A stretch of DNA of 41,101 nucleotides from a virus, in IMG/VR virus record IMGVR_UViG_3300046718_000830, positions 1 to 41,101 of that record; one strand, given 5' to 3'. The position numbers were made by a program, and so were the translations under genes. Under the pieces are notes generated by a model that was not told where the DNA came from, did not search any database, and saw only the letters and a list, made by a program, of their open reading frames with translations. This document shows positions 5,378 through 12,973 of this stretch, piece after piece. Within the stretch, counting starts at the first letter, position 1; every line of letters starts with the position of its first letter.

Positions 5378-6276
5378 CCCAACTCGTCACCAGGAATCCG
5401 CTCAAAGATTTGGCGCGCAGCCATACCGCAGCGGCAGCGCTGCCCGTCTTCGATGAATCCGATCCACGCTTCGAAGCCGTCCTCGCGGACGTGCGCGCGC
5501 GCGGGATCGTTCAACCGCTGACCATTGATTCGGAGAACCGCGTTGTCCTCGGTGTTAATCATTGGCGAGCCGCGCGCGCCCTGCACCTCGACGAAGTCCC
5601 GTGCCTGGTCGCGCGCGATGGCGACATCACCAGCCTGATTATCGCCGATCTGATGCATCGGGCGCACCTGACCAAATCCGCCCGCGCTTACCTCATTTAC
5701 CCGCTGCTCAAAGAGGCCCACGAAGAGGCCCGGCAGCGGGCAATCGCCAACCTCAAAAAGGGTAAAACCCCCAATGTTTCTCCGTCCGGCACTGGATGCC
5801 GGACGGCAAAGAACATCCAGGAACTCGCCGCCCAAATCGGCGTCAGCGAGCGATTCTTCCGCGAGGCCGCCGAGGTCCATCGCATCTTCGAGTCCGATGA
5901 AGTTTACAAGACTTTGATGGAGCCGCGCATCATCGCCGAGCCCATCGGCGGCGAGCACGAAGCCGCGCGGCCGGTCGGCCTCGGCGCCGTCATCGCTGGC
6001 CATGCTGGGCGTCGCAATAAAGGCAAGTCCCGGCTGCCCGCCAATCAAATTCGCCTGCTCCGGAAATCCGTTGCCAGCCTTATCGGCCGTTTCTCCGACT
6101 GGTCGCAATTCGACAAATCCGCCCGCGCGGCCGCGCTGGAGGAAATCCGCCAGGTCATCGCCGGCCAGCCGCCCGAGGTCTGCGCCGGCGTCGCCGACTG
6201 GCTGCAGGAACTCCGCAGCGAATTTAAAACGGTGGCAGTCCGCAAGGACCACGCCAAACCGGAGGGCAGGGAATGA
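5374..6276 (+). CDS. ParB-like nuclease-fold DNA-binding protein
   Basis: 300 residues. The N-terminal ~100 match the ParB/Srx fold: VRARGIVQPLTI, then NRVVLGVNHWRAARALHLDEVPCLV, which parallels the 'GERRWRAA...GxxxIPxxV' box. A helix-turn-helix follows at about 145-175 (IQELAAQIGVSERFFREAAE, VHRIFESDE), and there is a helical C-terminal domain. ParB-fold proteins bind CTP and DNA. It lies directly before the transposase with a single small gene between, so it may organise the transposition complex or regulate early genes. That role is inference. Confidence 0.8.
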   Translation: MTQLVTRNPLKDLARSHTAAAALPVFDESDPRFEAVLADVRARGIVQPLTIDSENRVVLGVNHWRAARALHLDEVPCLVARDGDITSLIIADLMHRAHLTKSARAYLIYPLLKEAHEEARQRAIANLKKGKTPNVSPSGTGCRTAKNIQELAAQIGVSERFFREAAEVHRIFESDEVYKTLMEPRIIAEPIGGEHEAARPVGLGAVIAGHAGRRNKGKSRLPANQIRLLRKSVASLIGRFSDWSQFDKSARAAALEEIRQVIAGQPPEVCAGVADWLQELRSEFKTVAVRKDHAKPEGRE

Positions 6277-6488
6277 GGGCTTTTCAAACCCGCTATTTTG
6301 AAGTCAAGGGCGGCTGGGCCAAAGAGCGCCGGCGCTGCGCGAACATTCTGCGCTTCGACCACATTGAGGAATTCCGGCTCACCCTTGCCACGCTAGCCAA
6401 CGGCAAGTTCAAAAAGAAATCCTGCCTCGTCATTTCGCACGAGGTCAGTGCAGGCGTCCCTAATGCATCCAACGCAGTGGAAAACTGA
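6273..6488 (+). CDS. Small hypothetical protein before the transposase
   Basis: 71 residues, ATGA overlap with the ParB-like gene and 3 bases before the transposase ATG. Basic, with RYFEVKGGWAKERRRCANIL and TLANGKFKKKSCLVISHE. Compact alpha/beta look, no recognised family. It is probably cotranscribed with the transposase as a partner or regulator. Confidence 0.6.
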   Translation: MRAFQTRYFEVKGGWAKERRRCANILRFDHIEEFRLTLATLANGKFKKKSCLVISHEVSAGVPNASNAVEN

Positions 6489-6491
6489 ACA

Positions 6492-8627
6492 ATGGATCAA
6501 GCCTCAAACAATTTTGACCGCGCCGCCGATTCGTCTGATTCAAGTCCCGTCCCCCATGGGCATGTAATGACGGCCAGCGCGGTCGGGCCACAAGACCAGA
6601 GTGCGGACCGCGCGAAACCTTTTCCGGTTCCGACTTCATCCGCCGGCAATGAAGCGCGCGCCAACCTGGCCGCCGGCAACAATCTGATTCCGCCGCATGC
6701 TGCGCAGGGAGACCCTGCGAGGGTTTTAATGGCCGACCCGGACACCGGCCAGATCGTAGCTCATGAAACAAAGGCGGAGTCTGATTCCTCAATCCTGAGC
6801 GAGCGCGACAAGGAACTCGGCGCCGAACGCGCGCGCATTCTCAAGGCCGCGCGGCCGCTCATCGAAAAAGGCCATCCCCTGGAAGACATCGCCTTCGCGG
6901 TCGGCACTTCGCTCGCCACGCTCTGGCGGCTCAATAAAACCTTTGGCCATCTCCCGGACGGCGAACTCACGGCCGAACGCCTCGCGACGCGTTTCGGCAA
7001 TTCCGGCCGGACGTCGCCCTGGGCATATCTCGCGCTCGTTCCCGGAATCGAGAAGCGCCTGCAATATCTCTACCTCCTGACCATCGGTTCCTCGTCGGAT
7101 GAGATGGGCAAGGACCGCCGCTCCGGATCGGCCGCGCTCGCCCTCGAACGCTTCGCCGATGACGACCTCTGCCCGCCCGCGCTCAAGCCGTTGCTCCGCG
7201 CCGGAAAATTCCCGAAACCGCTCCTCTCACTCATCCGGAAAATCACACCCGAAATGGAGCAAACCGCGCGCGGTCCTAAACATCAATCGCTCAATGCGAA
7301 CCTTACCGGCCGGCGTGAGCTCGTGGAAATTCTCGCGGATGGTTCCAATCGCCAGATCGCAGCCGGCGACTGGTGGGTTTTCGACGACATGTCGGACAAC
7401 CAGCCCTTCTGGTTCCTCGGTCCCGACGGGAAAAAAATGGTCGGTCGCCAGGGCCTCTACGGCTACGACATCACCCGTCGCTGGCTCGGCGTTGAGCTCG
7501 TCGGCACGTCGCGCGATTCCTACACCGCCGCCATCATCCTTCGCTTCATCCGCCGGCTGATGCAGGCCAAAGGCAAACCGCGCCGCGGAATTGTTTTCGA
7601 GCAATCCGTCTGGAAGGCCAACGTCATCGCCGGCTTCCGCGTCACCACCGCTGGCGAGCTCGTTGAAGAAACGTTCGAGCGCCCGGAGATGGAAGGCCTG
7701 GAGCGCAAGCTGCTCCAGGACGGACTTCGCTCCCTCGGCATCGAGATCATTTACACGCACACACCGCGCGGGAAGGAAATCGAAGGCGCCTTCAATTATC
7801 TCCAGCGCGTCCTGCCGACTTTCTCGCCCGAGCAAATCAATATCGGTCGCCACGCCGGCGAATTCGAAAAGGGCGCCAAGGCACTGCGCCGCGCGCATGC
7901 CGGCAGTCACGATGTCGCGAGCCTTGGCTTTGCCGAGATGGACGCCCGCGCGGACACCCTCACGCGCGCGATGGAATGGATCGACAACCGCGATTTCCCC
8001 TCTTCAGGTTATCCCGTCCTCTCGCCCCTGTCCGCGTCGGACCTGCCCTCGTTCCTGCCTCACAAGCACGAGCTCATGATCCGCGGCGGCCGCGTCACCG
8101 CGACCGTTGACGGCGAGCCCTACGATTTCACAAATCCGACGCTCTTCGCCGCCCTTGGCTCCGGCTACCGGCTTTATGTCAAATTTGATCCGGCCGAGCC
8201 AACCCTCGGCGCGGCCATCTACAACCGAGAAACCTCCAGCGCGAATTGGGAACGCTGGCCCATCGGGCAATTGATCGGCATGGCGGACTTCATGCTGCCC
8301 GCCCCGCGCTTCGATTTCCGCCACCGAGAAGAGCGCCAGGGCGAACCCGGCCTGCAGGCCCGCAAGACTTACAACAAATTTGTCCGGACCGCCTTCCGCG
8401 CGGTCGGCCTCCCTCAGTTCCGCGCCGCCACCGCGCGCGACGGCAAGGGCAATGTAGCCACGGTGGAGGGCAGGGCGGGCTCTCCGCAGCCCGCTGGTGC
8501 CCGTGCGGTAACACCCGCGCCCGCGCGCCCGCGCATGCGCGTGGAGCTTACCGCAGCGCAGCTACAGCAACGCCGCGCCCGTTCCGCCGAAGACGCCGAA
8601 CTCGCGCGCGAGCTTTTGTCCGATTGA
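6492..8627 (+). CDS. MuA-like DDE transposase
   Basis: 711 residues, near Mu A length (663). A helix-turn-helix lies at about 105-155 (IEKGHPLEDIAFAVGTSLAT, LWRLNKTF). The catalytic RNase-H fold starts near 290: WWVFDDMSDNQPF gives D298/D299, and GIVFEQSVWKA puts a glutamate (E370) where the second Asp is expected. GKEIEGAFNYLQ gives E429/E431. The spacing (about 71 and 60) is close to Mu A (67 and 56). A beta-barrel-like part follows (YRLYVKFDPAEPTLGAAIYN), then a basic tail for MuB/ClpX-type contacts. It catalyses strand transfer in integration and replicative transposition. Confidence 0.92.
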   Translation: MDQASNNFDRAADSSDSSPVPHGHVMTASAVGPQDQSADRAKPFPVPTSSAGNEARANLAAGNNLIPPHAAQGDPARVLMADPDTGQIVAHETKAESDSSILSERDKELGAERARILKAARPLIEKGHPLEDIAFAVGTSLATLWRLNKTFGHLPDGELTAERLATRFGNSGRTSPWAYLALVPGIEKRLQYLYLLTIGSSSDEMGKDRRSGSAALALERFADDDLCPPALKPLLRAGKFPKPLLSLIRKITPEMEQTARGPKHQSLNANLTGRRELVEILADGSNRQIAAGDWWVFDDMSDNQPFWFLGPDGKKMVGRQGLYGYDITRRWLGVELVGTSRDSYTAAIILRFIRRLMQAKGKPRRGIVFEQSVWKANVIAGFRVTTAGELVEETFERPEMEGLERKLLQDGLRSLGIEIIYTHTPRGKEIEGAFNYLQRVLPTFSPEQINIGRHAGEFEKGAKALRRAHAGSHDVASLGFAEMDARADTLTRAMEWIDNRDFPSSGYPVLSPLSASDLPSFLPHKHELMIRGGRVTATVDGEPYDFTNPTLFAALGSGYRLYVKFDPAEPTLGAAIYNRETSSANWERWPIGQLIGMADFMLPAPRFDFRHREERQGEPGLQARKTYNKFVRTAFRAVGLPQFRAATARDGKGNVATVEGRAGSPQPAGARAVTPAPARPRMRVELTAAQLQQRRARSAEDAELARELLSD

Positions 8628-8691
8628 GCCGCAACGATTAATCAACCTCCACAACCACAACCTCCCTTCGGGGAAAAACGCAGGCAGCATT

Positions 8692-9825
8692 ATGACCGAA
8701 CAAGAATCCCTCGCCGAAGCCGAAGGCCGGCGCATCATCGGCGGCAAGGACCGCCGGGAAATCCTCCTCGACGTCACCAACCTCAATCTCCGCACCATCG
8801 ATTACCCCGCGGACGTCCGCGACGCCGTCCTGCGCATCGCCGGATTCCTGCGGCGCCGCTGCAACAGCCAGGTCAAACTCCTCGCCGATAAAACCAGCAA
8901 GCTCGGCTTCCCGACCGTTGATTCCAACTTCGCCAAAATCCTCAAAGGCTACCTATACGTCAACGGCAACACCGGAGAACGCCTCGATTCGCCAGTCGTC
9001 AAGGATAAGACCATCATTCAGATCGCCGACGCCCTGGGCAAGGAAGAGGCCCGCATGGATCGCGGCGGTCGCCTCCCCTTCATCGAGCTGGAGACCTGGG
9101 AGGAAACCCGGAACAAGATCGACGCCGTGCGCGCGCCCGGCGCCGTCGCTAAGTTCGCCCTCATCTGGGGACCCACCGGCCGCAGCAAAACCGCGAGCTG
9201 CAAACATTACGTTCACCAGGACGGGCACCGCACCGTCCACCACGTCGAATGCCCCGCCTCGCCCAATCGCGGCGAGTTCCTGAAAGGCATCGCCGAGAAA
9301 TTCTCCAACCGCTGCGCCGGCAACACCGCCCAGCTCCGCGCCCAGATCGCCTCCATGGTCAACGAAACCACCTGCCTTATCCTCGATAATTTCCAGCGCA
9401 TGTATGTTGCCCGCCGCGGCTGGGACCAGGACATCTGGTCGGACATCCAGAAACTCCAGGAGGATACCGATTGCGCCGTCGTCATGGTCGTCAGCGTCGA
9501 ATTCTCCGACCGCATGCGCAACGCCATGAGCAACGGCTACCTCGAACAGTTCACCGGCCGCTGCGGCGGCGCCCACGAATTCCTGCAGGTGCCCGAATAC
9601 ATGAGCCTCGAAGACGCCAAAACCGTTTGCGAATCCATCAAGCTCCCTGAACGCCACGCCGGCGAACTCCTGCAAATCGCGCAACTCCCCGGCCGCGACC
9701 GCGTCCTCTACAGCGTCATCGAAAAAGCCCAGCGCCGCGCCGCGAAACGCAACACGAAACTGAACATGGGCCACCTCCGCGAAGTCCTCGGCACCGCCGC
9801 CGCTCAAATCAAGGAGGTCGAGTGA
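8692..9825 (+). CDS. MuB-like AAA+ ATPase, transposition target selector
   Basis: 377 residues, longer than Mu B (312). An N-terminal ~130-residue part holds helical DNA-binding-like segments. A Walker A motif lies at 160-167 (GPTGRSKT, with Ser where the final Gly usually sits), and Walker B is around 228-233 (CLILDNF, D232). In Mu, B binds target DNA with ATP, recruits A and gives target immunity. It lies right after the transposase, separated by a 64-base leader with a CCC-UUCG-GGG mini-hairpin. Confidence 0.9.
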   Translation: MTEQESLAEAEGRRIIGGKDRREILLDVTNLNLRTIDYPADVRDAVLRIAGFLRRRCNSQVKLLADKTSKLGFPTVDSNFAKILKGYLYVNGNTGERLDSPVVKDKTIIQIADALGKEEARMDRGGRLPFIELETWEETRNKIDAVRAPGAVAKFALIWGPTGRSKTASCKHYVHQDGHRTVHHVECPASPNRGEFLKGIAEKFSNRCAGNTAQLRAQIASMVNETTCLILDNFQRMYVARRGWDQDIWSDIQKLQEDTDCAVVMVVSVEFSDRMRNAMSNGYLEQFTGRCGGAHEFLQVPEYMSLEDAKTVCESIKLPERHAGELLQIAQLPGRDRVLYSVIEKAQRRAAKRNTKLNMGHLREVLGTAAAQIKEVE

Positions 9826-10013
9826 GCGCCAAAGAAGCAGCCGAATGCGTCGGCCATCTTAACGCGGTCGCGTTGGTCCTGATGCGCGACACCAATGCCG
9901 CCAATCCCTTGACCGTGCACTTCCAGGAAAGCTTCCCCGATTCGACACTCGTCAGCGTTGGCACCAAGGAAGTCCGCCAGGACGAATTCATCGCGGAGGA
10001 GGTCACGCCATGA
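9822..10013 (+). CDS. Small hypothetical protein after MuB
   Basis: 63 residues from GTG, overlapping the MuB stop as GTGA and preceded by a full AAGGAGGT ribosome site 3 bases upstream. Sequence such as ALVLMRDTNAANPLTVHFQ and STLVSVGTKEVRQDEF suggests a small beta-rich fold. No family recognised. Confidence 0.65.
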   Translation: MSAKEAAECVGHLNAVALVLMRDTNAANPLTVHFQESFPDSTLVSVGTKEVRQDEFIAEEVTP

Positions 10014-10330
10014 GCCGCCAAATCGAAGACCTCCGCCAGCTCCAACTCGCCCAGCAGAAATGGGCCGAGAAAACCTTCGGCGCTCAGACTGTGCAATCGA
10101 AGATCAAGCACTTCATCCGCGAGGCGCACGAGCTGCTGAAGAATCCCAACGACAAAAGCGAAATGGCTGATTGCTTCCTCCTCCTCCTGGACATCGCCCG
10201 CAAGAGCCAGGTGGACGCCAACATGCTCTTCGAAGCCGCCGTCGCCAAATTCCGGATCAACCAGGCCCGCACCTGGGGACCACCCGATGCCGATGGCGTC
10301 TGCGAGCATATCAGGGAGAACCAGCCATGA
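10010..10330 (+). CDS. DUF550-type (MazG-like) dATP/dGTP pyrophosphohydrolase
   Basis: 106 residues. FIREAHELLKNPNDKSEMADCF, with LLLLDIARKSQ and AKFRINQARTWGPPDADGV, matches the DUF550 pattern: an acidic helix pair for metal and phosphate, then the 'K..IN..R.W' signature. These all-alpha enzymes cleave (d)NTPs to monophosphates. In phages they are thought to adjust nucleotide pools or quench alarmones. Single-domain, about the family's minimal size. ATGA-type overlaps on both sides place it in the early operon. Confidence 0.8.
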   Translation: MSRQIEDLRQLQLAQQKWAEKTFGAQTVQSKIKHFIREAHELLKNPNDKSEMADCFLLLLDIARKSQVDANMLFEAAVAKFRINQARTWGPPDADGVCEHIRENQP

Positions 10331-10539
10331 TCACCGCCGAATACACCTTCTCCTGCGATTTCCCGCGCTGCCCGGAACTTTGGGCCAAGACGGTTTCCAA
10401 TTCGACATGGGAGAGCGTGAACCTCGCCGTCATCGCCGCACGCGACGCCGGTTGGCATATTTCCAAGGGCGGATGCTTTTGCCCCGATCACGCCGATCAC
10501 ATCGTCAAACAACTCATCAAAACCTCGGAGGGCAAATGA
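10327..10539 (+). CDS. Small Cys-rich protein, possible zinc ribbon
   Basis: 70 residues, ATGA start. FSCDFPRCPELW and GGCFCPDHADHI give four or more Cys/His ligands flanking a central helix (WESVNLAVIAARDAGWHIS). It looks like a treble-clef or zinc-ribbon micro-protein common in phage early regions. Function unknown. Confidence 0.65.
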   Translation: MITAEYTFSCDFPRCPELWAKTVSNSTWESVNLAVIAARDAGWHISKGGCFCPDHADHIVKQLIKTSEGK

Positions 10540-10745
10540 CTGTCCGCGAACTCATCTCACAACTAATTCAGGAAGACCTGAACTCCGAGGTTGTCATCAT
10601 CAAAAGCGACCACGCGAGGGATTCGCTGCTCACCCACCAGGATCGTGGTTACGAATATTGCGACATCAAGCAACGTGCGTTCAGCGACAGATCAATCCGC
10701 AGCAAGCCGAGCGTCGTTCTCATCGGCGAGCGAGCCAGGTATTGA
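10536..10745 (+). CDS. Small hypothetical protein
   Basis: 69 residues, ATGA start. The N-terminus TVRELISQLIQEDLNSEVVI resembles the short phage proteins that begin 'TVxELIxxLxxxDxxAxV', sometimes annotated as hypothetical regulators. The end is basic (IKQRAFSDRSIRSKPSVVLI). No catalytic motif is seen. Confidence 0.6.
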   Translation: MTVRELISQLIQEDLNSEVVIIKSDHARDSLLTHQDRGYEYCDIKQRAFSDRSIRSKPSVVLIGERARY

Positions 10746-10747
10746 GC

Positions 10748-10924
10748 ATGAGCACCCTCACCCGAGACAAGAAGCGCGTCCGACGGCATGCGATCCGCGA
10801 GGACGGCCGTCCGCTCTGCGGCGGTGGCCACGGCGCCCGCACGGCTCAATTCCAGGAGGACCTCGCCGACGACATCAACTGCGCCGCCTGCCTGAAAATC
10901 AAGAATGGGGGGGGCAATCCATGA
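10748..10924 (+). CDS. Small CxxC protein ending at a G8 tract
   Basis: 58 residues. It has two possible metal-ligand sites (LCGGGHGA and NCAAC). A run of eight G's at 10907-10914 encodes the Gly triplet just before the stop. That run lies 6 bases ahead of the next ATG and could serve as its ribosome site. Loss of one G would run this frame into the Gam frame. No family recognised. Confidence 0.55.
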   Translation: MSTLTRDKKRVRRHAIREDGRPLCGGGHGARTAQFQEDLADDINCAACLKIKNGGGNP

Positions 10925-11022
10925 AAACAATTTCCACGGAGGAATCAAACCGTCTGTCCCGACTCGAAGTCGGGAAGCCGTCTCCGATCCCGGCCGGGAA
11001 GCAACAGAGGAAAGTAAAATGA
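10921..11022 (+). CDS. 33-residue micro-ORF before gam
   Basis: ATG overlaps the previous stop (ATGA), and its own stop overlaps the gam start (ATGA), so ribosomes can pass through it to gam. Product MKTISTEESNRLSRLEVGKP..., polar and basic at the end. A small hairpin (CCCGACT / AGTCGGG) lies inside. It may be a real micro-protein or only a translational relay. Confidence 0.45.
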   Translation: MKTISTEESNRLSRLEVGKPSPIPAGKQQRKVK

Positions 11023-11552
11023 AGACCATCAAAATCACCAGCCCGGAATCGCTCGATGCCCAGGTCGCCGAGGTCATCCGGCTCAAAGTCGCCATCGTCG
11101 CGAACATGGCGGCCATGGAGCAGCAAAAAGCCGCCGTCGAAAAGCTGTTCGCCGAACCGATTGGCACCCTGCATGAGCAACTCAACGCCGCCGAGAACGC
11201 CGTCCAGGATTATTGCGAAGCCCATCGCGCCGAACTATTCACGGACAAGAAAAGCCGCGACACACTCACGGCGATCATCGGCTATGAATTCACGCCCTGG
11301 CGCGTGGAGACCGGCCGCAAGAAAATCACCTGGAAGGAAGTCATCGGCCGTTTGCAGGACCTCGATTGGGGCGGCACCTATGTCAAGGATGGCGATCCCA
11401 AGCTCGACAAGGAGGCGCTGCTGCGCGACCAGGCCGAACTCGATGACAAAAAACAACTCGCGGCCGGCATCAAATTCGAGCGCGATGAACAATTCTTCAT
11501 CCGCCCCAAATCCAAAATCGCCGACCAAACCGTCGTCAAGGAGGCCGCATGA
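11019..11552 (+). CDS. Mu Gam-like host-nuclease inhibitor
   Basis: 177 residues, close to Mu Gam (174). It begins KITSPESLDAQVAEVIRL and has a long helix pair (NMAAMEQQKAAVEKLFAEPI, GTLHEQLNAAENAVQDYC). TPWRVETGRKKITWKEVIGR and KLDKEALLRD follow, as in the Gam family. Gam is a Ku-like dimer that encircles DNA ends and blocks RecBCD-type exonucleases. AGAGGAAAG precedes the ATG. Its position after A/B and small early genes fits the Mu order. Confidence 0.88.
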   Translation: MKTIKITSPESLDAQVAEVIRLKVAIVANMAAMEQQKAAVEKLFAEPIGTLHEQLNAAENAVQDYCEAHRAELFTDKKSRDTLTAIIGYEFTPWRVETGRKKITWKEVIGRLQDLDWGGTYVKDGDPKLDKEALLRDQAELDDKKQLAAGIKFERDEQFFIRPKSKIADQTVVKEAA

Positions 11553-11782
11553 GTGCTTCCGCACCGGCACCTTTCTCCGCCTTGCTCGCCGCCCTGCAAG
11601 CCGCGCAACCGCTGGACAACTTGCTCGGCATCGAGACGAAGCCCGGCGGTCCCATCCAGGTCCACTATTACCGCGCGACCATCACCTTCAGCACCGTCGA
11701 TCAGCTCGACCGATTCCTAAACCTCAATTGTAGCAGCCGACGTGAGGAGGCTCTGACAATTCCAGCCCCGGAGGCTGCATGA
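11549..11782 (+). CDS. Small hypothetical protein
   Basis: 77 residues, coupled to gam by ATGA. An Ala-rich start (FSALLAALQAAQPLDNLLGI) is followed by a beta-rich piece (GPIQVHYYRATITFSTVDQL) and a polar tail. Unrecognised; part of the middle gene set. Confidence 0.6.
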   Translation: MSASAPAPFSALLAALQAAQPLDNLLGIETKPGGPIQVHYYRATITFSTVDQLDRFLNLNCSSRREEALTIPAPEAA

Positions 11783-12117
11783 GCGAACTCCTCATCACCT
11801 GCCTGCTATGCGGTCGCAGCGGCTTCTCCGCGCGCGGACTGCGCGCGCATCATTGCCGGGCGAATAATCGCGAGCCGCTCTCGGACCATCAACGCGAGCG
11901 CGCGATCCTCGCCGCGGAGCATGGCATCTGGGCTCATCGCGCTTATGCAGGGCAGAAGGTGCCTTGCATCTGTTGCTCCTGCGAAGACCAGGTCTGCACC
12001 GTCGGCGTCTCCAACATCCCGGTCCTCAAACTCATCATTGCAGACGCCTGCACCAAACCGACCGCCCGCAAAGCCGCCGAATCCCGCCTGCGCCGATTGG
12101 AAAAGGAGGCCGCGTGA
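11779..12117 (+). CDS. Zinc-finger protein, two Cys clusters
   Basis: 112 residues. The N-terminus LLCGRSGFSARGLRAHHC is a C2HC/C2H2-like finger (CLLC ... HHC). A second cluster, CICCSCEDQVC, lies near residue 67. The end is a basic helix (ARKAAESRLRRLEKEAA). It probably binds DNA or RNA; phage proteins of this type are uncharacterised. ATGA overlap on the left; AAGGAGG inside its end serves the next gene. Confidence 0.65.
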   Translation: MSELLITCLLCGRSGFSARGLRAHHCRANNREPLSDHQRERAILAAEHGIWAHRAYAGQKVPCICCSCEDQVCTVGVSNIPVLKLIIADACTKPTARKAAESRLRRLEKEAA

Positions 12118-12272
12118 GAATCCTCCTCCTGATTCCAATTTGCATCGTGGGCTTCCTCCTCTGCCTGGTCGCCGCGCTGTTCGATTCGTTGGGCCTGGTG
12201 TGGTTCGCCCATCACATCGAACGCGCCGAGAACTGGCTGGCCCGCATTTTCCTCAAACTCCAATTGCCATGA
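12114..12272 (+). CDS. Small inner-membrane protein
   Basis: 52 residues from GTG, overlapping the previous stop and with AAGGAGG 4 bases upstream. Residues 3-24 (ILLLIPICIVGFLLCLVAAL) form a clear membrane helix. A second amphipathic stretch (LVWFAHHIERAENWLARIFL) ends the protein. It resembles small phage membrane peptides, possibly kil- or holin-like. No family is recognised. Confidence 0.65.
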   Translation: MRILLLIPICIVGFLLCLVAALFDSLGLVWFAHHIERAENWLARIFLKLQLP

Positions 12273-12844
12273 AGTGCTTGCGCACTGCCACCATGAAAAC
12301 ACTCACGTTCAATCCGCTCGAAAATCTCCCGGTTGACAACCGCCGCTTCATCGAGCGCTGCATGAGCAAGGGCCTTTGCGCCGTCCGGCCGGATGCCCAA
12401 TTGCCCGTGCCACAACCCTCCCTCCAGGGGTCCCGGCCCATTCGGCGCGAACTCGATGCGCGCATCCAGAGCCGGCCCCGGCTTAACGAGGGTCAAATGC
12501 AGACCCTCTTCGCGGTCCTGCGTCCGTTGGCGGCGCGGACCTTTGGCGTCGAGGAAACCTGCTTCGATAAAAAGCGCATCGCCGGCCCGTTCCACGATCC
12601 CTGGCTTTGCCTCCTGTTGCTCAGCAAGGAATTCAGCGGCCTGACGAACGATGAACTCGGGATCTCCCTGAAACGCCGCGGCACCTGCGTATCCCATGCG
12701 CTGCGCAACGCGGAATACCGGCTCGTCAATGATCATCGCTTCGCCGACCGCTTCACCGCCCTCCACGCCCGCGCCGAATCCGGCCTCCAGGCCATGGGCT
12801 TGATTCCCAGCTCGCTAACAAATCAACAAACCAAAACATCATGA
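12269..12844 (+). CDS. DnaA-domain-IV-like helix-turn-helix protein
   Basis: 191 residues from an ATGA-coupled ATG; an internal ATG at 12293 is an alternative. The C-terminal ~60 residues (about 108-165) read DPWLCLLLLSKEFSGLTNDE, LGISLKRR, then GTCVSHALRNAEYRL. This parallels the DnaA DNA-binding domain, where '(D)HTTVxHAxRKIE' is the recognition signature. The N-terminal half is unrecognised and has no AAA+ motif, so this is not a DnaA initiator. It may be a middle-gene regulator taking Mor's place, or a competitor for host DnaA boxes. Both are inference. Confidence 0.65.
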   Translation: MKCLRTATMKTLTFNPLENLPVDNRRFIERCMSKGLCAVRPDAQLPVPQPSLQGSRPIRRELDARIQSRPRLNEGQMQTLFAVLRPLAARTFGVEETCFDKKRIAGPFHDPWLCLLLLSKEFSGLTNDELGISLKRRGTCVSHALRNAEYRLVNDHRFADRFTALHARAESGLQAMGLIPSSLTNQQTKTS

Positions 12845-12966
12845 ACGACACCGACATCGTCGCAGTAATGCATCAGCTCCTCGCCAGGCGGACCGCTGAA
12901 CTCGAAGAACTGAAAACCCTCATCGCCAGCGCGGAGAAAATGTTCGGGGGGGGGGCAGCCCATTAA
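12841..12966 (+). CDS. Short coiled-coil ORF ending at a G10 tract
   Basis: 41 residues: MNDTDIVAVMHQLLARRTAE, a leucine-zipper-like helix (LEELKTLIASAEKMF), then GGGAAH and stop. The leader is A/C-rich with no Shine-Dalgarno sequence. The glycines are encoded by the homopolymer at 12946-12955. If one G is lost, or the ribosome slips +1, the frame continues into the DNA-binding ORF at 12974-13423, so this may be the N-terminus of that protein. Confidence 0.55.
   Translation: MNDTDIVAVMHQLLARRTAELEELKTLIASAEKMFGGGAAH
12946..12955 (+). repeat. G10 homopolymer at a gene junction
   Basis: Ten consecutive G's, the longest homopolymer noticed here. It is followed by CAGCCCATTAA. With ten G's the upstream frame stops at TAA (12964-12966); with nine it fuses to the downstream frame. 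It may be a phase-variable switch, a slippage site, a ribosome-binding G-run or a sequencing length error. Confidence 0.7.
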
Positions 12967-12973
12967 CGGCAAA

